Below, piece after piece: positions 45,514 through 54,300 of a DNA stretch of 64,000 nt. Both the position numbers and the translations under genes were made by a program. This stretch comes from Streptomyces albus subsp. albus (GTDB lineage: Bacteria > Actinomycetota > Actinomycetes > Streptomycetales > Streptomycetaceae): contig NZ_JOID01000004.1 of NCBI RefSeq assembly GCF_000719865.1, positions 124,001-188,000 of the forward strand, in the 5' to 3' direction. The notes under the pieces are model-generated. The model had not been told where the DNA came from and did not search any database. It saw nothing but the letters and a program-made list of their open reading frames with translations. Each line of letters starts with the position of its first letter. Position 1 is the stretch's first letter.

Positions 45514-48156
45514 GTGAGCAAGACCAGCGACCACCCCGCCCTCGTCCGCCGGCGTGACTACCGGCCGCCCGCCTACCTGGTCGAGAGCATCGATCTGACC
45601 TTCGAGCTCGATCCCGCCCGCACCCGCGTCACCGCGCGCACCGTGCTCCTGCCCCGGAGGACGGACGGCGAGTCGGAGCCCCTCCGCCTGGACGGCTGTG
45701 ATCTGAACCTGGAGTCGGTCCACCTGAACGGACGGGAGCCGGGCCCCGGAGACCTCGCCCTCGACGCCGGCGGGCTGACCCTCCCGCCCCAGAGCGGACG
45801 AACCGTCCTCGACGTCGTGACCGTGCTGGAGCCCAAGGCCAACACCGCCCTCACCGGCCTCTACGCCTCCGGCGGGACCCTGCTCACGCAGTGCGAACCG
45901 GAAGGGTTCCGCCGCATCACCTACTACCCGGACCGGCCCGACGTCCTGGCCGCCTACACCTGCAAGCTGATAGCCGACGAGGAGCAGTTCCCCGTCCTGC
46001 TGTCCAACGGCGACCGCCGGGACTCGGGCCGTCTGGCCGACGGCCGCCACTGGGTCACCTGGGCCGACCCCCACCCCAAGCCGAGCTATCTGTTCGCGCT
46101 GGTCGCCGGCCGCCTGGGCCACCTGGAGGGCTCCTACCGCACCCGGTCCGGACGCGACGTCACGGTGCGGGTGTACGCGCAGGAGAGCGCGCTGCCCCGC
46201 TGCGCCCACGCCCTCGCGGCGGTCGGGAAGGCCATGGCCTGGGACGAGGAGAAGTTCGGTCTCGAGTACGACCTCGACACGTACACGCTGGTCAGCGTGG
46301 ACGACTTCAACATGGGCGCCATGGAGAACAAGGGGCTGAACATCTTCAACAGCCTCTACGTCCAGGTGGATCCCGAGACCGCGACCGACGACGACTTCGC
46401 CGCGGTCGACACCGTCGTCGCACACGAGTACTTCCACAACTGGACGGGCAACCGGGTCACGTGCCGGGACATGTTCCAGCTGTCCCTCAAGGAGGGCCTG
46501 GCCGTCTACCGGGACGAGCGGTTCTCGGGGGACCTGCGCAGTCCGGGCGTCCAGCGGGTGCGCGACGTCCGCGCCCTGCGCGAGCGGCAGTTCACCGAGG
46601 ACGCCGGACCACAGGCCCACCCCGTGCGCCCGGACGAGTACCGGGAGATCAGCAACTTCTACACCTGGACCGTCTACAAGAAGGGCTCCGAGGTCATCCG
46701 GATGCTCCACACCCTCTTCGGAGAGGAGGGGTTCCGCCGGGGTCTGCGGCTCTACCTGAGTCGGCACGACGGACAGGCGGCGACGTGCGACCAGTTCGTC
46801 GAGGCCATGGCCGAGGCCAACGACGCGGACCTGACGCAGTTCATGCGCTGGTACAGCCAGGCCGGCACCCCGGTCCTGGACGTTGAACCGGAGTACGACG
46901 CCGAGGCCCGCACGTACACGCTGGTCGTGCGCCAGTCGTGTCCCCCCACCCCGAAGCAGCCGGAGAAGGAGCCGCTGCACATCCCCCTGGCCGTCGCGCT
47001 GCTGGGTCCGGACGGCCGCCGCGTGCCGCTCCGTCTCGCGCACGAGGACGCCCCGGCGGGTACCGAGCGGGTCTTCGAGCTGCGGCAGCCGGTCACCACG
47101 CTCACGTTCGCCGATGTCCCGGCCCGGCCCGTGCCGTCCCTGCTGCGCGGCTTCTCCGCGCCGGTGCGGGTGCGGGCGCCCCTGACCGGCGGGGAACGGA
47201 TTCTGCTCGCCGCGCACGACGACGATCCCTTCGTACGCTGGGAGTCTCTCCACTCCTACGTCACCGAGCTGCTCCTCGAGCGCTACCGCGCCGGCGGCGC
47301 GGAACCGGTGCCGCTGCCCTCCGCGTTCACGGACGCCCTGGCGCGCCTGCTGGGCCCCGGGGGCCCGGAGCCGGCGGCGGCCGCGCTGATGCTGGAACTC
47401 CCCGGGTTCGACGCGCTGTTCGGTGCCCTCGACCAGGTCGATCCGGTCCGCTTGGCCGATGTGGTGCGGACCACCCGTGCGGAGCTGGCCCGGACGCTGC
47501 ACGGACCGCTGCTGGAGTGCTACCGCAGGCTGGACGACGGCCGCCCCTACGTGTTCGACGCGGAGCAGTCCGGCCGGCGCGCGCTGAAGAACATGTGCCT
47601 GTCCTACCTGGCCGAGCTGGACACCTCCGAGGTGGCCGGGCTGCTGCACCGGCAGTACGCGGAGGCGGACAACATGACCGACCGGATGGCGGCGCTCACG
47701 GCGCTGGCCGACCGCGCCGATGGCGACGCCGTCCTGGAGGAGTTCGGCCGGCGGTGGCGGGACCATCCGCTGGTGCTGGACAAGTGGTTCACCGTCCATG
47801 CCAGGAGCCGCCGCCCCGACACGCTGGGGCGGGTCCGGCGGCTGATGGACCACCCGATGTTCTCCGCCGCCAACCCCAACCGGGTCGGAGCGCTGATCAT
47901 CGCCTTCTGCTTCGAGAACCCCCTGGGTTTCCACGCCGCCGACGGTTCCGGCTATGCCTTCGCCGCCGAGCAGATCCTCGGCATCGACGCCGTCAACCCG
48001 CAAGTGGCGGCGCGTCTCGCGGGATGCTTCAACTCATGGCGGGCACTGGACCCGTCCCGACGCGAGGAAGTCCTGCGAACGTTGCGGTCCCTCGAAAGAT
48101 TCGAAGGTTTGTCCGCGAAGACCTCGGAAATTTTGGGTAACGCCCTGTCGGCGTGA
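45514..48156 (+). CDS. pepN: Aminopeptidase N, M1 family (E. coli PepN-type)
   Basis: An 880-residue zinc metallo-aminopeptidase that removes N-terminal residues from peptides in the cytoplasm; no signal peptide is seen. The active-site parts are all there: GAMEN in NMGAMENKGL, the zinc motif HEYFH (VVAHEYFHNWTG) and the distal Glu in LKEGLAVY. The full-length C-terminal helical domain and the overall match to the proteobacterial type of PepN distinguish it from the ordinary actinobacterial enzyme. It lies 73 bases after the PheRS-like beta gene in the same direction. Possible roles: cleaving a leader residue from the peptide product, detoxifying re-imported product, or serving as an insensitive second target if the product inhibits aminopeptidases. 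The GTG start has AGGA seven bases upstream. Confidence 0.92.
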   Translation: MSKTSDHPALVRRRDYRPPAYLVESIDLTFELDPARTRVTARTVLLPRRTDGESEPLRLDGCDLNLESVHLNGREPGPGDLALDAGGLTLPPQSGRTVLDVVTVLEPKANTALTGLYASGGTLLTQCEPEGFRRITYYPDRPDVLAAYTCKLIADEEQFPVLLSNGDRRDSGRLADGRHWVTWADPHPKPSYLFALVAGRLGHLEGSYRTRSGRDVTVRVYAQESALPRCAHALAAVGKAMAWDEEKFGLEYDLDTYTLVSVDDFNMGAMENKGLNIFNSLYVQVDPETATDDDFAAVDTVVAHEYFHNWTGNRVTCRDMFQLSLKEGLAVYRDERFSGDLRSPGVQRVRDVRALRERQFTEDAGPQAHPVRPDEYREISNFYTWTVYKKGSEVIRMLHTLFGEEGFRRGLRLYLSRHDGQAATCDQFVEAMAEANDADLTQFMRWYSQAGTPVLDVEPEYDAEARTYTLVVRQSCPPTPKQPEKEPLHIPLAVALLGPDGRRVPLRLAHEDAPAGTERVFELRQPVTTLTFADVPARPVPSLLRGFSAPVRVRAPLTGGERILLAAHDDDPFVRWESLHSYVTELLLERYRAGGAEPVPLPSAFTDALARLLGPGGPEPAAAALMLELPGFDALFGALDQVDPVRLADVVRTTRAELARTLHGPLLECYRRLDDGRPYVFDAEQSGRRALKNMCLSYLAELDTSEVAGLLHRQYAEADNMTDRMAALTALADRADGDAVLEEFGRRWRDHPLVLDKWFTVHARSRRPDTLGRVRRLMDHPMFSAANPNRVGALIIAFCFENPLGFHAADGSGYAFAAEQILGIDAVNPQVAARLAGCFNSWRALDPSRREEVLRTLRSLERFEGLSAKTSEILGNALSA

Positions 48157-48178
48157 TGGTGTTTCCGAAAAGCCATTC

Positions 48179-48208
48179 TTGAGTTACCGCATTCGGGTGA
48201 CTTACCAT
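48179..48208 (+). promoter_or_regulatory. Promoter candidate for the LuxR-type HTH gene
   Basis: TTGAGT (48179-48184) and TACCAT (48203-48208) are 18 bases apart in a relatively AT-rich gap, about 80 bases before the start of the HTH gene. This is a motif match only. Confidence 0.35.
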
Positions 48209-48289
48209 CGGGGTCGCCTGAGTTCTCGGGGGGAACCGCAGGCCGACCACATTCTGAAGTGAATCCGTATCGCTTCTACGGGGGGATCG

Positions 48290-48655
48290 ATGACTTCGTC
48301 ACAGGCATGCCCAATTTCCGAGGACGACCTCAAGCTGCTGAATTTGTTGGTGACTTACCCGAGCGATGAGCCCATAGCGCGCCATCTGGACGTCAGTGTC
48401 CGGACGGTGCGGCGGAGAATAGCCCGCATCATCGAGGTGCTGGGCGTTCAGAACCGCTTCGCCGCCGGAGTCGCCGCGGCCCAACTCGGGTGGGTCTCCT
48501 GCGTGCCGTCGGTGCGCCGGCCGGGGCCGGAGAAGGTCTGGATGTTCCCCACGACTCCCCCTCCTCCGGGTGGCCGGTTATCTCCGGCCGGACCCGGGAG
48601 TTACGAGTCGTCTCGCCGTGAGGACATGGCCGGAATCTCCGCGCCGGTGTACTGA
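48290..48655 (+). CDS. Small LuxR/GerE-type helix-turn-helix protein
   Basis: A 121-residue protein consisting of little more than a LuxR-type DNA-binding domain. Residues ~12-68 give the pattern EDDLKLLNLLVTYPSDEPIA, HLDVSVRTVRRRIARI and GVQNRFAAGVAAAQLGW, close to the GerE recognition-helix arrangement. No receiver, ATPase or ligand domain is present, and the Pro/Gly-rich tail after residue 70 looks unstructured. Leu97 is a TTA codon (48578-48580), so full-length translation would need bldA tRNA. It follows the aminopeptidase and closes the cluster, which makes it the most likely pathway-specific regulator of the NRPS operon. A GGGGGG tract lies before the ATG. Confidence 0.75.
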   Translation: MTSSQACPISEDDLKLLNLLVTYPSDEPIARHLDVSVRTVRRRIARIIEVLGVQNRFAAGVAAAQLGWVSCVPSVRRPGPEKVWMFPTTPPPPGGRLSPAGPGSYESSRREDMAGISAPVY

Positions 48656-49028
48656 GGAGCGGAGTCCGCGCGACTCCGGAGCCGTGCGGCGCGGACCGGA
48701 ACCGGAATGCGGGACAACCCTTGGCGTTCGGCTCCTCCTCGCATGAACCGGAGGCAGACGAAAGGCGGGAAAGCGGGGCCGTGCTCCGAGATACGGCTCC
48801 GCCGACCGTGATGCCCATTTCCGGGCCTCCGCCAGGCCTGCTGCCTCCTCGCCGTCAGTCCGGGCCGACGTGACGTCGGTGAACCGGCGCTCGGATCGCG
48901 TCGCCGTTCCCGGGCCGGCCGGGGAGGGGCCGGGCCACGGCCACCGGGACCGGGCACCGGCGGCGATGTCAGTGCCCCCTCCTAGAGTTCAAGCACTACT
49001 CGGAGAGCAGCGGAGGGGGAGCGGAAGC
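48656..49028. other. Intergenic region between HTH gene and vWA gene
   Basis: About 370 bases without a supportable gene. A short hairpin, GGAGTC-CGCGC-GACTCC (48661-48677), directly follows the HTH stop and may be a weak terminator. TAGAGT at 48983-48988 may be the -10 of the vWA gene. An in-frame upstream extension of the vWA frame from 48870 lacks a ribosome-binding site. Confidence 0.4.
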
Positions 49029-50087
49029 GTGTCCGCCAAGAAGATCCAGCACAAGGTGAACCACGTCGCGCTGGTCGTGGACTGTTCGGGTTCGATGTAT
49101 CAGCACCAGAGTCAGCTCATCCGTGTGGTGGACGAGTTCGTGGCCGGTCTCAAGGCCGAGTCGGACAGTCTCGGGCACGAGACGCGGATCAGCCTCTACT
49201 CCTTCGACCACCGGGTGGAGAACCTGGTCTGGGACATGGACGTGAAGCATCTGCCCTCCATGCGGGGTCTGTACAAGGTCAACAACGGTGCCACGGCGCT
49301 CATCGAGGCGTCGCTGAAGTCGCTGGACGACCTGGGGCACATCTGGGAGGAGTACGGCGAGCACAGCTTCCTCCAGATCGTGGTGACGGACGGCGAGGAG
49401 AACGCCTCCGGCGGCGACCGGCGGCACGACGGTGACATGACCATCCTGGGCCCCTGGCTCGACAGGATCACGGCGAAGATGGGCTCGCTTCCGGGCCACT
49501 GGACGTCCGCGATCCTCGTCCCGAACTCCCTGGCGAAGCGCACCGCGCAGAACTACGGTTTCCCGGCCGGCAACATCGCCATCTGGGACGCGGACTCCCA
49601 CGAGGGCGTCGAGGAGGCGATCGGCACCGTGCGTGCCGCCGCCACCAGCTTCCTCCGGGGCCGCGAGCAGGGCGTGCGCGGCACGAAGAACCTGTTCGCC
49701 GTCGGCCAGGACATATCGGTGGACGAGGTGCGGGCGACCCTCGAACCGATACCGGCCGACCGGTACCGGCTCCTCAAGGTGGACAAGGAGATGGAGATCC
49801 GGCCCTTCGTCGACTCGCATCCGGGCGTCAAGTACGAACGCGGCGCCTGCTACTACCAGTTGGGTGCCCGGGCCCTGGTGCAGCCCAACAAGGAAGTCGT
49901 CGTGGTCGAGAAGGACACCGACCGTGCCTACACGGGCGAGGCGGCGCGCAGTCTGCTCTTCGGCACGGGCATCCAGGGGACCGTCTCCGTGAAGGCCGGG
50001 AACAACCCCAAGCTGGAGGTGTACGTGCAGAGCCGCTCGGTGAACCGGAAGCTCAAGCCGCAGACCCGGCTGCTCATCATGCTGTGA
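49029..50087 (+). CDS. von Willebrand factor A domain protein
   Basis: A 352-residue cytoplasmic protein. The N-terminal ~210 residues form a vWA domain with the metal-ion-dependent adhesion site D-x-S-x-S (VVDCSGSMY), the Thr of NNGATALIEA and the Asp of VVTDGEEN. The C-terminal ~140 residues are a beta-rich region of unknown function (DISVDEVRATL, HPGVKYERGACYYQLG). vWA domains bind proteins through a metal ion; the partner is unknown. The GTG start is preceded by a GGAGGGGGAG tract. I see no functional link to either biosynthetic cluster; it may be a genomic neighbour only. Confidence 0.85.
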   Translation: MSAKKIQHKVNHVALVVDCSGSMYQHQSQLIRVVDEFVAGLKAESDSLGHETRISLYSFDHRVENLVWDMDVKHLPSMRGLYKVNNGATALIEASLKSLDDLGHIWEEYGEHSFLQIVVTDGEENASGGDRRHDGDMTILGPWLDRITAKMGSLPGHWTSAILVPNSLAKRTAQNYGFPAGNIAIWDADSHEGVEEAIGTVRAAATSFLRGREQGVRGTKNLFAVGQDISVDEVRATLEPIPADRYRLLKVDKEMEIRPFVDSHPGVKYERGACYYQLGARALVQPNKEVVVVEKDTDRAYTGEAARSLLFGTGIQGTVSVKAGNNPKLEVYVQSRSVNRKLKPQTRLLIML

Positions 50088-50191
50088 TCCCGGGAGGGCG
50101 ATGCCGGGCGGGCGGCGGTGGCCCGGGGTGCGTGGCGCTCACCGCCCGGGGGGAACGGTGCCGGCGTTCTCCGTGCCGTCCGGGTGGGTGA

Positions 50192-50223
50192 CGCCCGCCC
50201 GCAGAGGGGGGTGCGGGCGGGCG
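50192..50223. terminator. Hairpin between the convergent vWA and esterase genes
   Basis: Bases 50192-50203 (CGCCCGCCCGCA) pair perfectly with 50212-50223, around an 8-base loop. Its position between two convergent stop codons suits a bidirectional terminator. Confidence 0.7.
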
Positions 50224-50254
50224 GCGGTCGGCGGGCGGTGCGCGGCGGCTCGGG

Positions 50255-51301
50255 TCAGGACGGCGGCAGGCCGAGGCCGGCGGCGAGTACGGGCCAGGAG
50301 GCCTTGAACTCCCGCTGCCAGTACGGCCAGGCGTGCGAGCCGCCGGAGTACAGGTGTGTCTCGGCGGGGATCCCCAGCCACTCAAGCCGCTTCGTGAACC
50401 CCTTCGCCTGGAGCCACAGGGTCCCTTCGAGGAGCGCCCCCTCCAGGTTGCCGAAGTCGGTGTTCGGTATCCCGCTGCCCTGCGAGACGTACAGCCGGGT
50501 ACCGGCCAACTGCCGTGCCTGGGCGGCCGGGTTGTGCTGGTTCCAGAGCCGTCTCTGGAGCAGGGGACTGCCCCAGAGGGTCAAGGGCGGCTGCGACTCC
50601 CGGGCCACGATCGCGTTGAGCACCGCCGGCATGCCGGGCGCCGTGGTGTCGACGATGCCGCTGTACGAGGCGGCGGCGCCGAACGCCCCCGGGCGCCGCG
50701 CGGCGAAGGCCAGCGCCCCGTACCCGCCCGTGGACACGCCCGCGACGGCGCGCGTGCCGCTCGCCCGGTAGCGCAGCTTCAGCAGCTCCATCACCTCCTC
50801 GACCTGGAACGTCTCGTAGTCCGGCGCCGAGGAACGGCCGTAGTTCCACCAGGCGGTCGGGATCCCGGTCGGCCCCGACGACGGCATGACGGCGATGACG
50901 TCCTTGTCCGCCAGGAATTCCTCGACGTCGGTCTCCCTGGTCCAGGACGTGTAGTCGTCGTGCGCGCCCTGCAGGAGATAGAGCACCGGCCAGGTGCGGT
51001 CCGGCTCGGTCTCGAAGCCGGCGGGCAGCACCACCCTGACGGGCAGTGTCGTGCCGACCGCCGGGGAGTCGACCATCAGATCGAGCGTCCGCGCGTCGAG
51101 CCGGCGCTCGGAGACGATGCGCGCGCCGGACGCCGCGGCCGTGGTCGTGGCCCGGGAGAAGCCGGACGCCGTCGGCGCGCCGGCCATCGCTCCCGCGGCG
51201 CTCAGGGCGTCCGTGGCGAGCAGGGCGGTGCCGGCGGTCAGCGCGGCCAGCGTTCTGAGCGGGCGGCGCGTGCGCCGGTGCCGTGGTGATGGTCGTGACA
51301 T
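50255..51301 (-). CDS. Secreted alpha/beta-hydrolase esterase (antigen 85/esterase D-like)
   Basis: A 348-residue exported esterase. The N-terminus is very basic (six Arg in the first 16 residues), followed by a hydrophobic core and Ala-rich cleavage region, a signal peptide possibly of Tat type. The hydrolase part shows the oxyanion-side segment PVLYLLQGAHDDYTSW, nucleophile Ser in GVSTGGYGA and the catalytic His in SGGSHAWPYW. This pattern belongs to the esterase D/Ag85 group, which includes mycolyltransferases and simple carboxylesterases. It lies 97 bases after the Pks13-like gene on the same strand, so it may act on, or attach, the lipid made by that enzyme. Confidence 0.88.
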   Translation of the reverse strand: MSRPSPRHRRTRRPLRTLAALTAGTALLATDALSAAGAMAGAPTASGFSRATTTAAASGARIVSERRLDARTLDLMVDSPAVGTTLPVRVVLPAGFETEPDRTWPVLYLLQGAHDDYTSWTRETDVEEFLADKDVIAVMPSSGPTGIPTAWWNYGRSSAPDYETFQVEEVMELLKLRYRASGTRAVAGVSTGGYGALAFAARRPGAFGAAASYSGIVDTTAPGMPAVLNAIVARESQPPLTLWGSPLLQRRLWNQHNPAAQARQLAGTRLYVSQGSGIPNTDFGNLEGALLEGTLWLQAKGFTKRLEWLGIPAETHLYSGGSHAWPYWQREFKASWPVLAAGLGLPPS

Positions 51302-51398
51302 GGAGGGCCTCGTTTCGGAGAACGGAGGGGGAGAGCCGCCGGCGGCCGGGTCGGATGCCGGGGCGGACGCCGGGGCGGACGCAGGGCCGGACGCCCCG

Positions 51399-54300
51399 TC
51401 AGGCGGGCGGGAGGTCGCGCACGAGCAGCTCCGCCAGCGTGTCGACGACCGGCGGGTCGAGCAGGGACAGATGGTGGCCGGGCAGCGGCGCCACGGTCAG
51501 ATCGGAGCAGAACGCGTCCCAGCCCAGCGCCTCGTCGTCCCGCTCGTACCGGGCGTCCCGCACCGTGTGCGGCGCCGGTTCGGTCGCCCGGTACAGCAGC
51601 GTCCGGCCCGCGTACGGACCGGGGGTGTGCCGTTCCGCGCTGCGCAGATCCAGGTACGACGCGCGCTGGTGCGCCAGTACGGCGGCGGGCAGTTCCACCG
51701 TCTGCTCCAGCGTCTTGAGCACCAGGTCGACCTGCCCGGTGTCGTCCAGGAGGGCCAGCTCCCCGTAGGGCAGGGCCAGCGGCCGCCCGTACGTTTTCTC
51801 GACGAACGCCGCGAAGCCCTCGAAGCGGCGCCGCGCCTCCTCGGCCGGCGTCTCACCGACGGGCGCGGGCAGCGGCAGCACCGAATCCAGCAGGACCAGT
51901 GCGGCGACCGTGCCGTCGGCGGACAGCAGCCGGGCGGCCTCCTGGGCCAGCAGACCTCCGTAGGACCAGCCGCCCAGCAGCCACGGTCCCTCCGGGCGCG
52001 CCTCCCGGACACGCGCGGCGAACTCGGCCGCCCGCTCCGTCACGTCCTCCGGCTCGGACAGCCGGTCGAAACCGAGCACCGGGCGGCTGCCCGCCATGCG
52101 CTCCGCGAGACGCCCGTACACATCCGCCGATCCGCCCGCCGCATGGGCGAGGAAGAGCGGCGCCCCGGTGCCGGAAACGGCGGGGCCGGCGGGAACGGCG
52201 TGGACGGCGGGGAAGGTGCGGAGCCGGCCCGGCACGCCGGCGGTGGCACGCGCCCCGGCCGGGGCCGCCGTGTGGTCCGGCGTTCCGTCGCCGAGCCGCG
52301 GCAGCAGGCCGGACACCTCCCGCAGCGTTCCCTGCCGGAGCAGCGCCGCGGCCTCCAGGACCGTGCCGAACTCCCGTTCCACCGCCGCCCGTACGCGGAC
52401 CGCGGACAGGGAGTCCAGCCCGAGGTCGGTCAGCGGGGCGTCGGGATCGACCCGGTCCTCGCTGTACCCCATGACGTCGGCGACGCAGCGCCGCAGCCGG
52501 TCGACCGCGGAGACTCCGCGCGGCAGAGGCGCGCGGTCCGTCGCCACCGGCGCACGTCCGGGCGCTTCCCCGGCCCAGAACCGGACATGGCGCCAGCGCG
52601 CGGAGGGGACGTCGACGATCCGGCCCTCCGGGTTCAGCGTCTCGCGCGGCGCCGTCACCGGGACCCCGCGCACCAGCAGCCGGGCGAGGGAGGAGCGGAA
52701 CGCGAGCGCGTCGTCCGTCCCCCTGCTCAGCGTGGGCAGCACCAGCACGTCCGCGGTCCCGGCGCCCTGTCGGGTGCCCGGTCCAGCTCCCTGTCGGGTA
52801 TCCGGCCCGGCGCCCGGTACGGCATGGTGTCCGGCACCCGGCCCGGCATCCGCCCCGCCCAGCGCCTCCCTCAGCGTCTCCGTCAGCGGATGCAGCTGCG
52901 TCGGGTGCGGCGAGACCTCGATGAACACCCGGTGGCCGTCCTCCGCAGCCGCCCGCACTGCCTGGGCGAACCTGACCGGCCGGCGCAGGTTGGCCACCCA
53001 GTATTCCGCGTCGCAGGGGGCGTCCGAGCGCGGGTCGTCCAGGACGGTGGTGTAGCGGCGGAGGCGGGCGCCGGTGTGCGGCACGGTGCCGAGCTCCCGC
53101 GCGAGCGGCCCGAGGAGCGGGTCGACGGCGGACGAGTGACCGGCCACGGTGACGGGCAGCGGACGGGCGAACCCGCCCGCCGCCGTGACCCGGGCGATGA
53201 GGCCGTCCACGTCCTCGGCCGAGCCGGTGACCACGCTCTGCACGGGTGAGGCGTGCACCGCGACCCGCAGGGAGGGCAGCTCCCCGGCCGGTACGCCGAG
53301 GGCGTCGCCCGGCCGGTCCACCACGGCCATCGCGCCGCCCGTCAGGCCCGCCAGCAGCCGGGACCGGACCGCGACGACGCGCGCGCCGGTCGCCTCGTCC
53401 AGCGCGCCCGACACCACGGCCGCCGCCACCTCGCCCAGCGAGTGCCCGATCACGGCCGCGGGCTCCACCCCGTACGCGCGCCACAGCTCGGCGAGCGCCA
53501 CCTGCACGGCGTAGAGGACGGGCATCGCCACGTCCGGCGTGGTCAGTCCGGCCTCCGGCCGCAGCAGGGCGTGCAGGTCGAGCCCGGCGTGCTCGGCCAG
53601 CAGCGCGGCCATCCGGTCGACGGCCGCCGCGAACACCGGTTCCGTGGACAGCAGTCCGCGGGCCATGCCGGGCCACTGCGAGCCGTAGCCCGAGAACACC
53701 CACACCGGTCCCCGCCCGCCCGGCGGCGCGCCGCTGCCGGTGTGCAGGCGCGGGTCGGGATCCCCGGACGCGTAGCGGGTCAGCGCCGCGACGACGTCCT
53801 CCCTGCCCCGCGCCACCACGGCGGCCCGGTGACGGCCCCGGCCCGTGCGGCCCGCCAGGGTGCGGGCCACGTCCGCCGGGCGCACGGCACGGCTGCCGGG
53901 CGCGGCGAGCCACGCGGCCAGTTCGCCCGCGTGGGCGCGCACCCGGTCCTCGGACGGGCCGTCGAGGAGGAGGACGACGGGCCGTTCCCCGCGCGCCCCG
54001 CGCGCCCCCTCCGCCCCCGGCCCTGCTTGCGGCTCCTGTACCGCTCGCACGCCCTGCGTCTCCCGGACCTCCGGCACCGCCCGCACCGCCCGCACCGCCT
54101 GCACCGCTCGCACCGGCGGCCGCCGGCGCTGCCGGTGTTCGGTGAGGACGACGTGGGCGTTGGTGCCGCCGAAGCCGAACGCGGAGACCCCCGCGGTGGC
54201 CGTGCCCGAGTAGCGGGGCCACGGCTCTGGCCCGGTCACCACCCGCAGACCGAGCGCCTCCGGGTCGGCGTGCGGCCCGGGCTCCGAGAAGTGCAGCTGG

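Noticed and set aside
15707..48655. Assignment of the cluster to antimycin, obafluorin or bestatin-type pathways
   Set aside because: Single shared elements exist (formyl group, SHMT-family enzyme with Cys-TE, aminopeptidase link), but the hallmark genes of each pathway are missing and the NRPS domain order differs.
49029..50087. vWA protein as a member of the NRPS or lipid cluster
   Set aside because: It has its own promoter region and terminator, no domain related to biosynthesis, and no translational coupling to either side.
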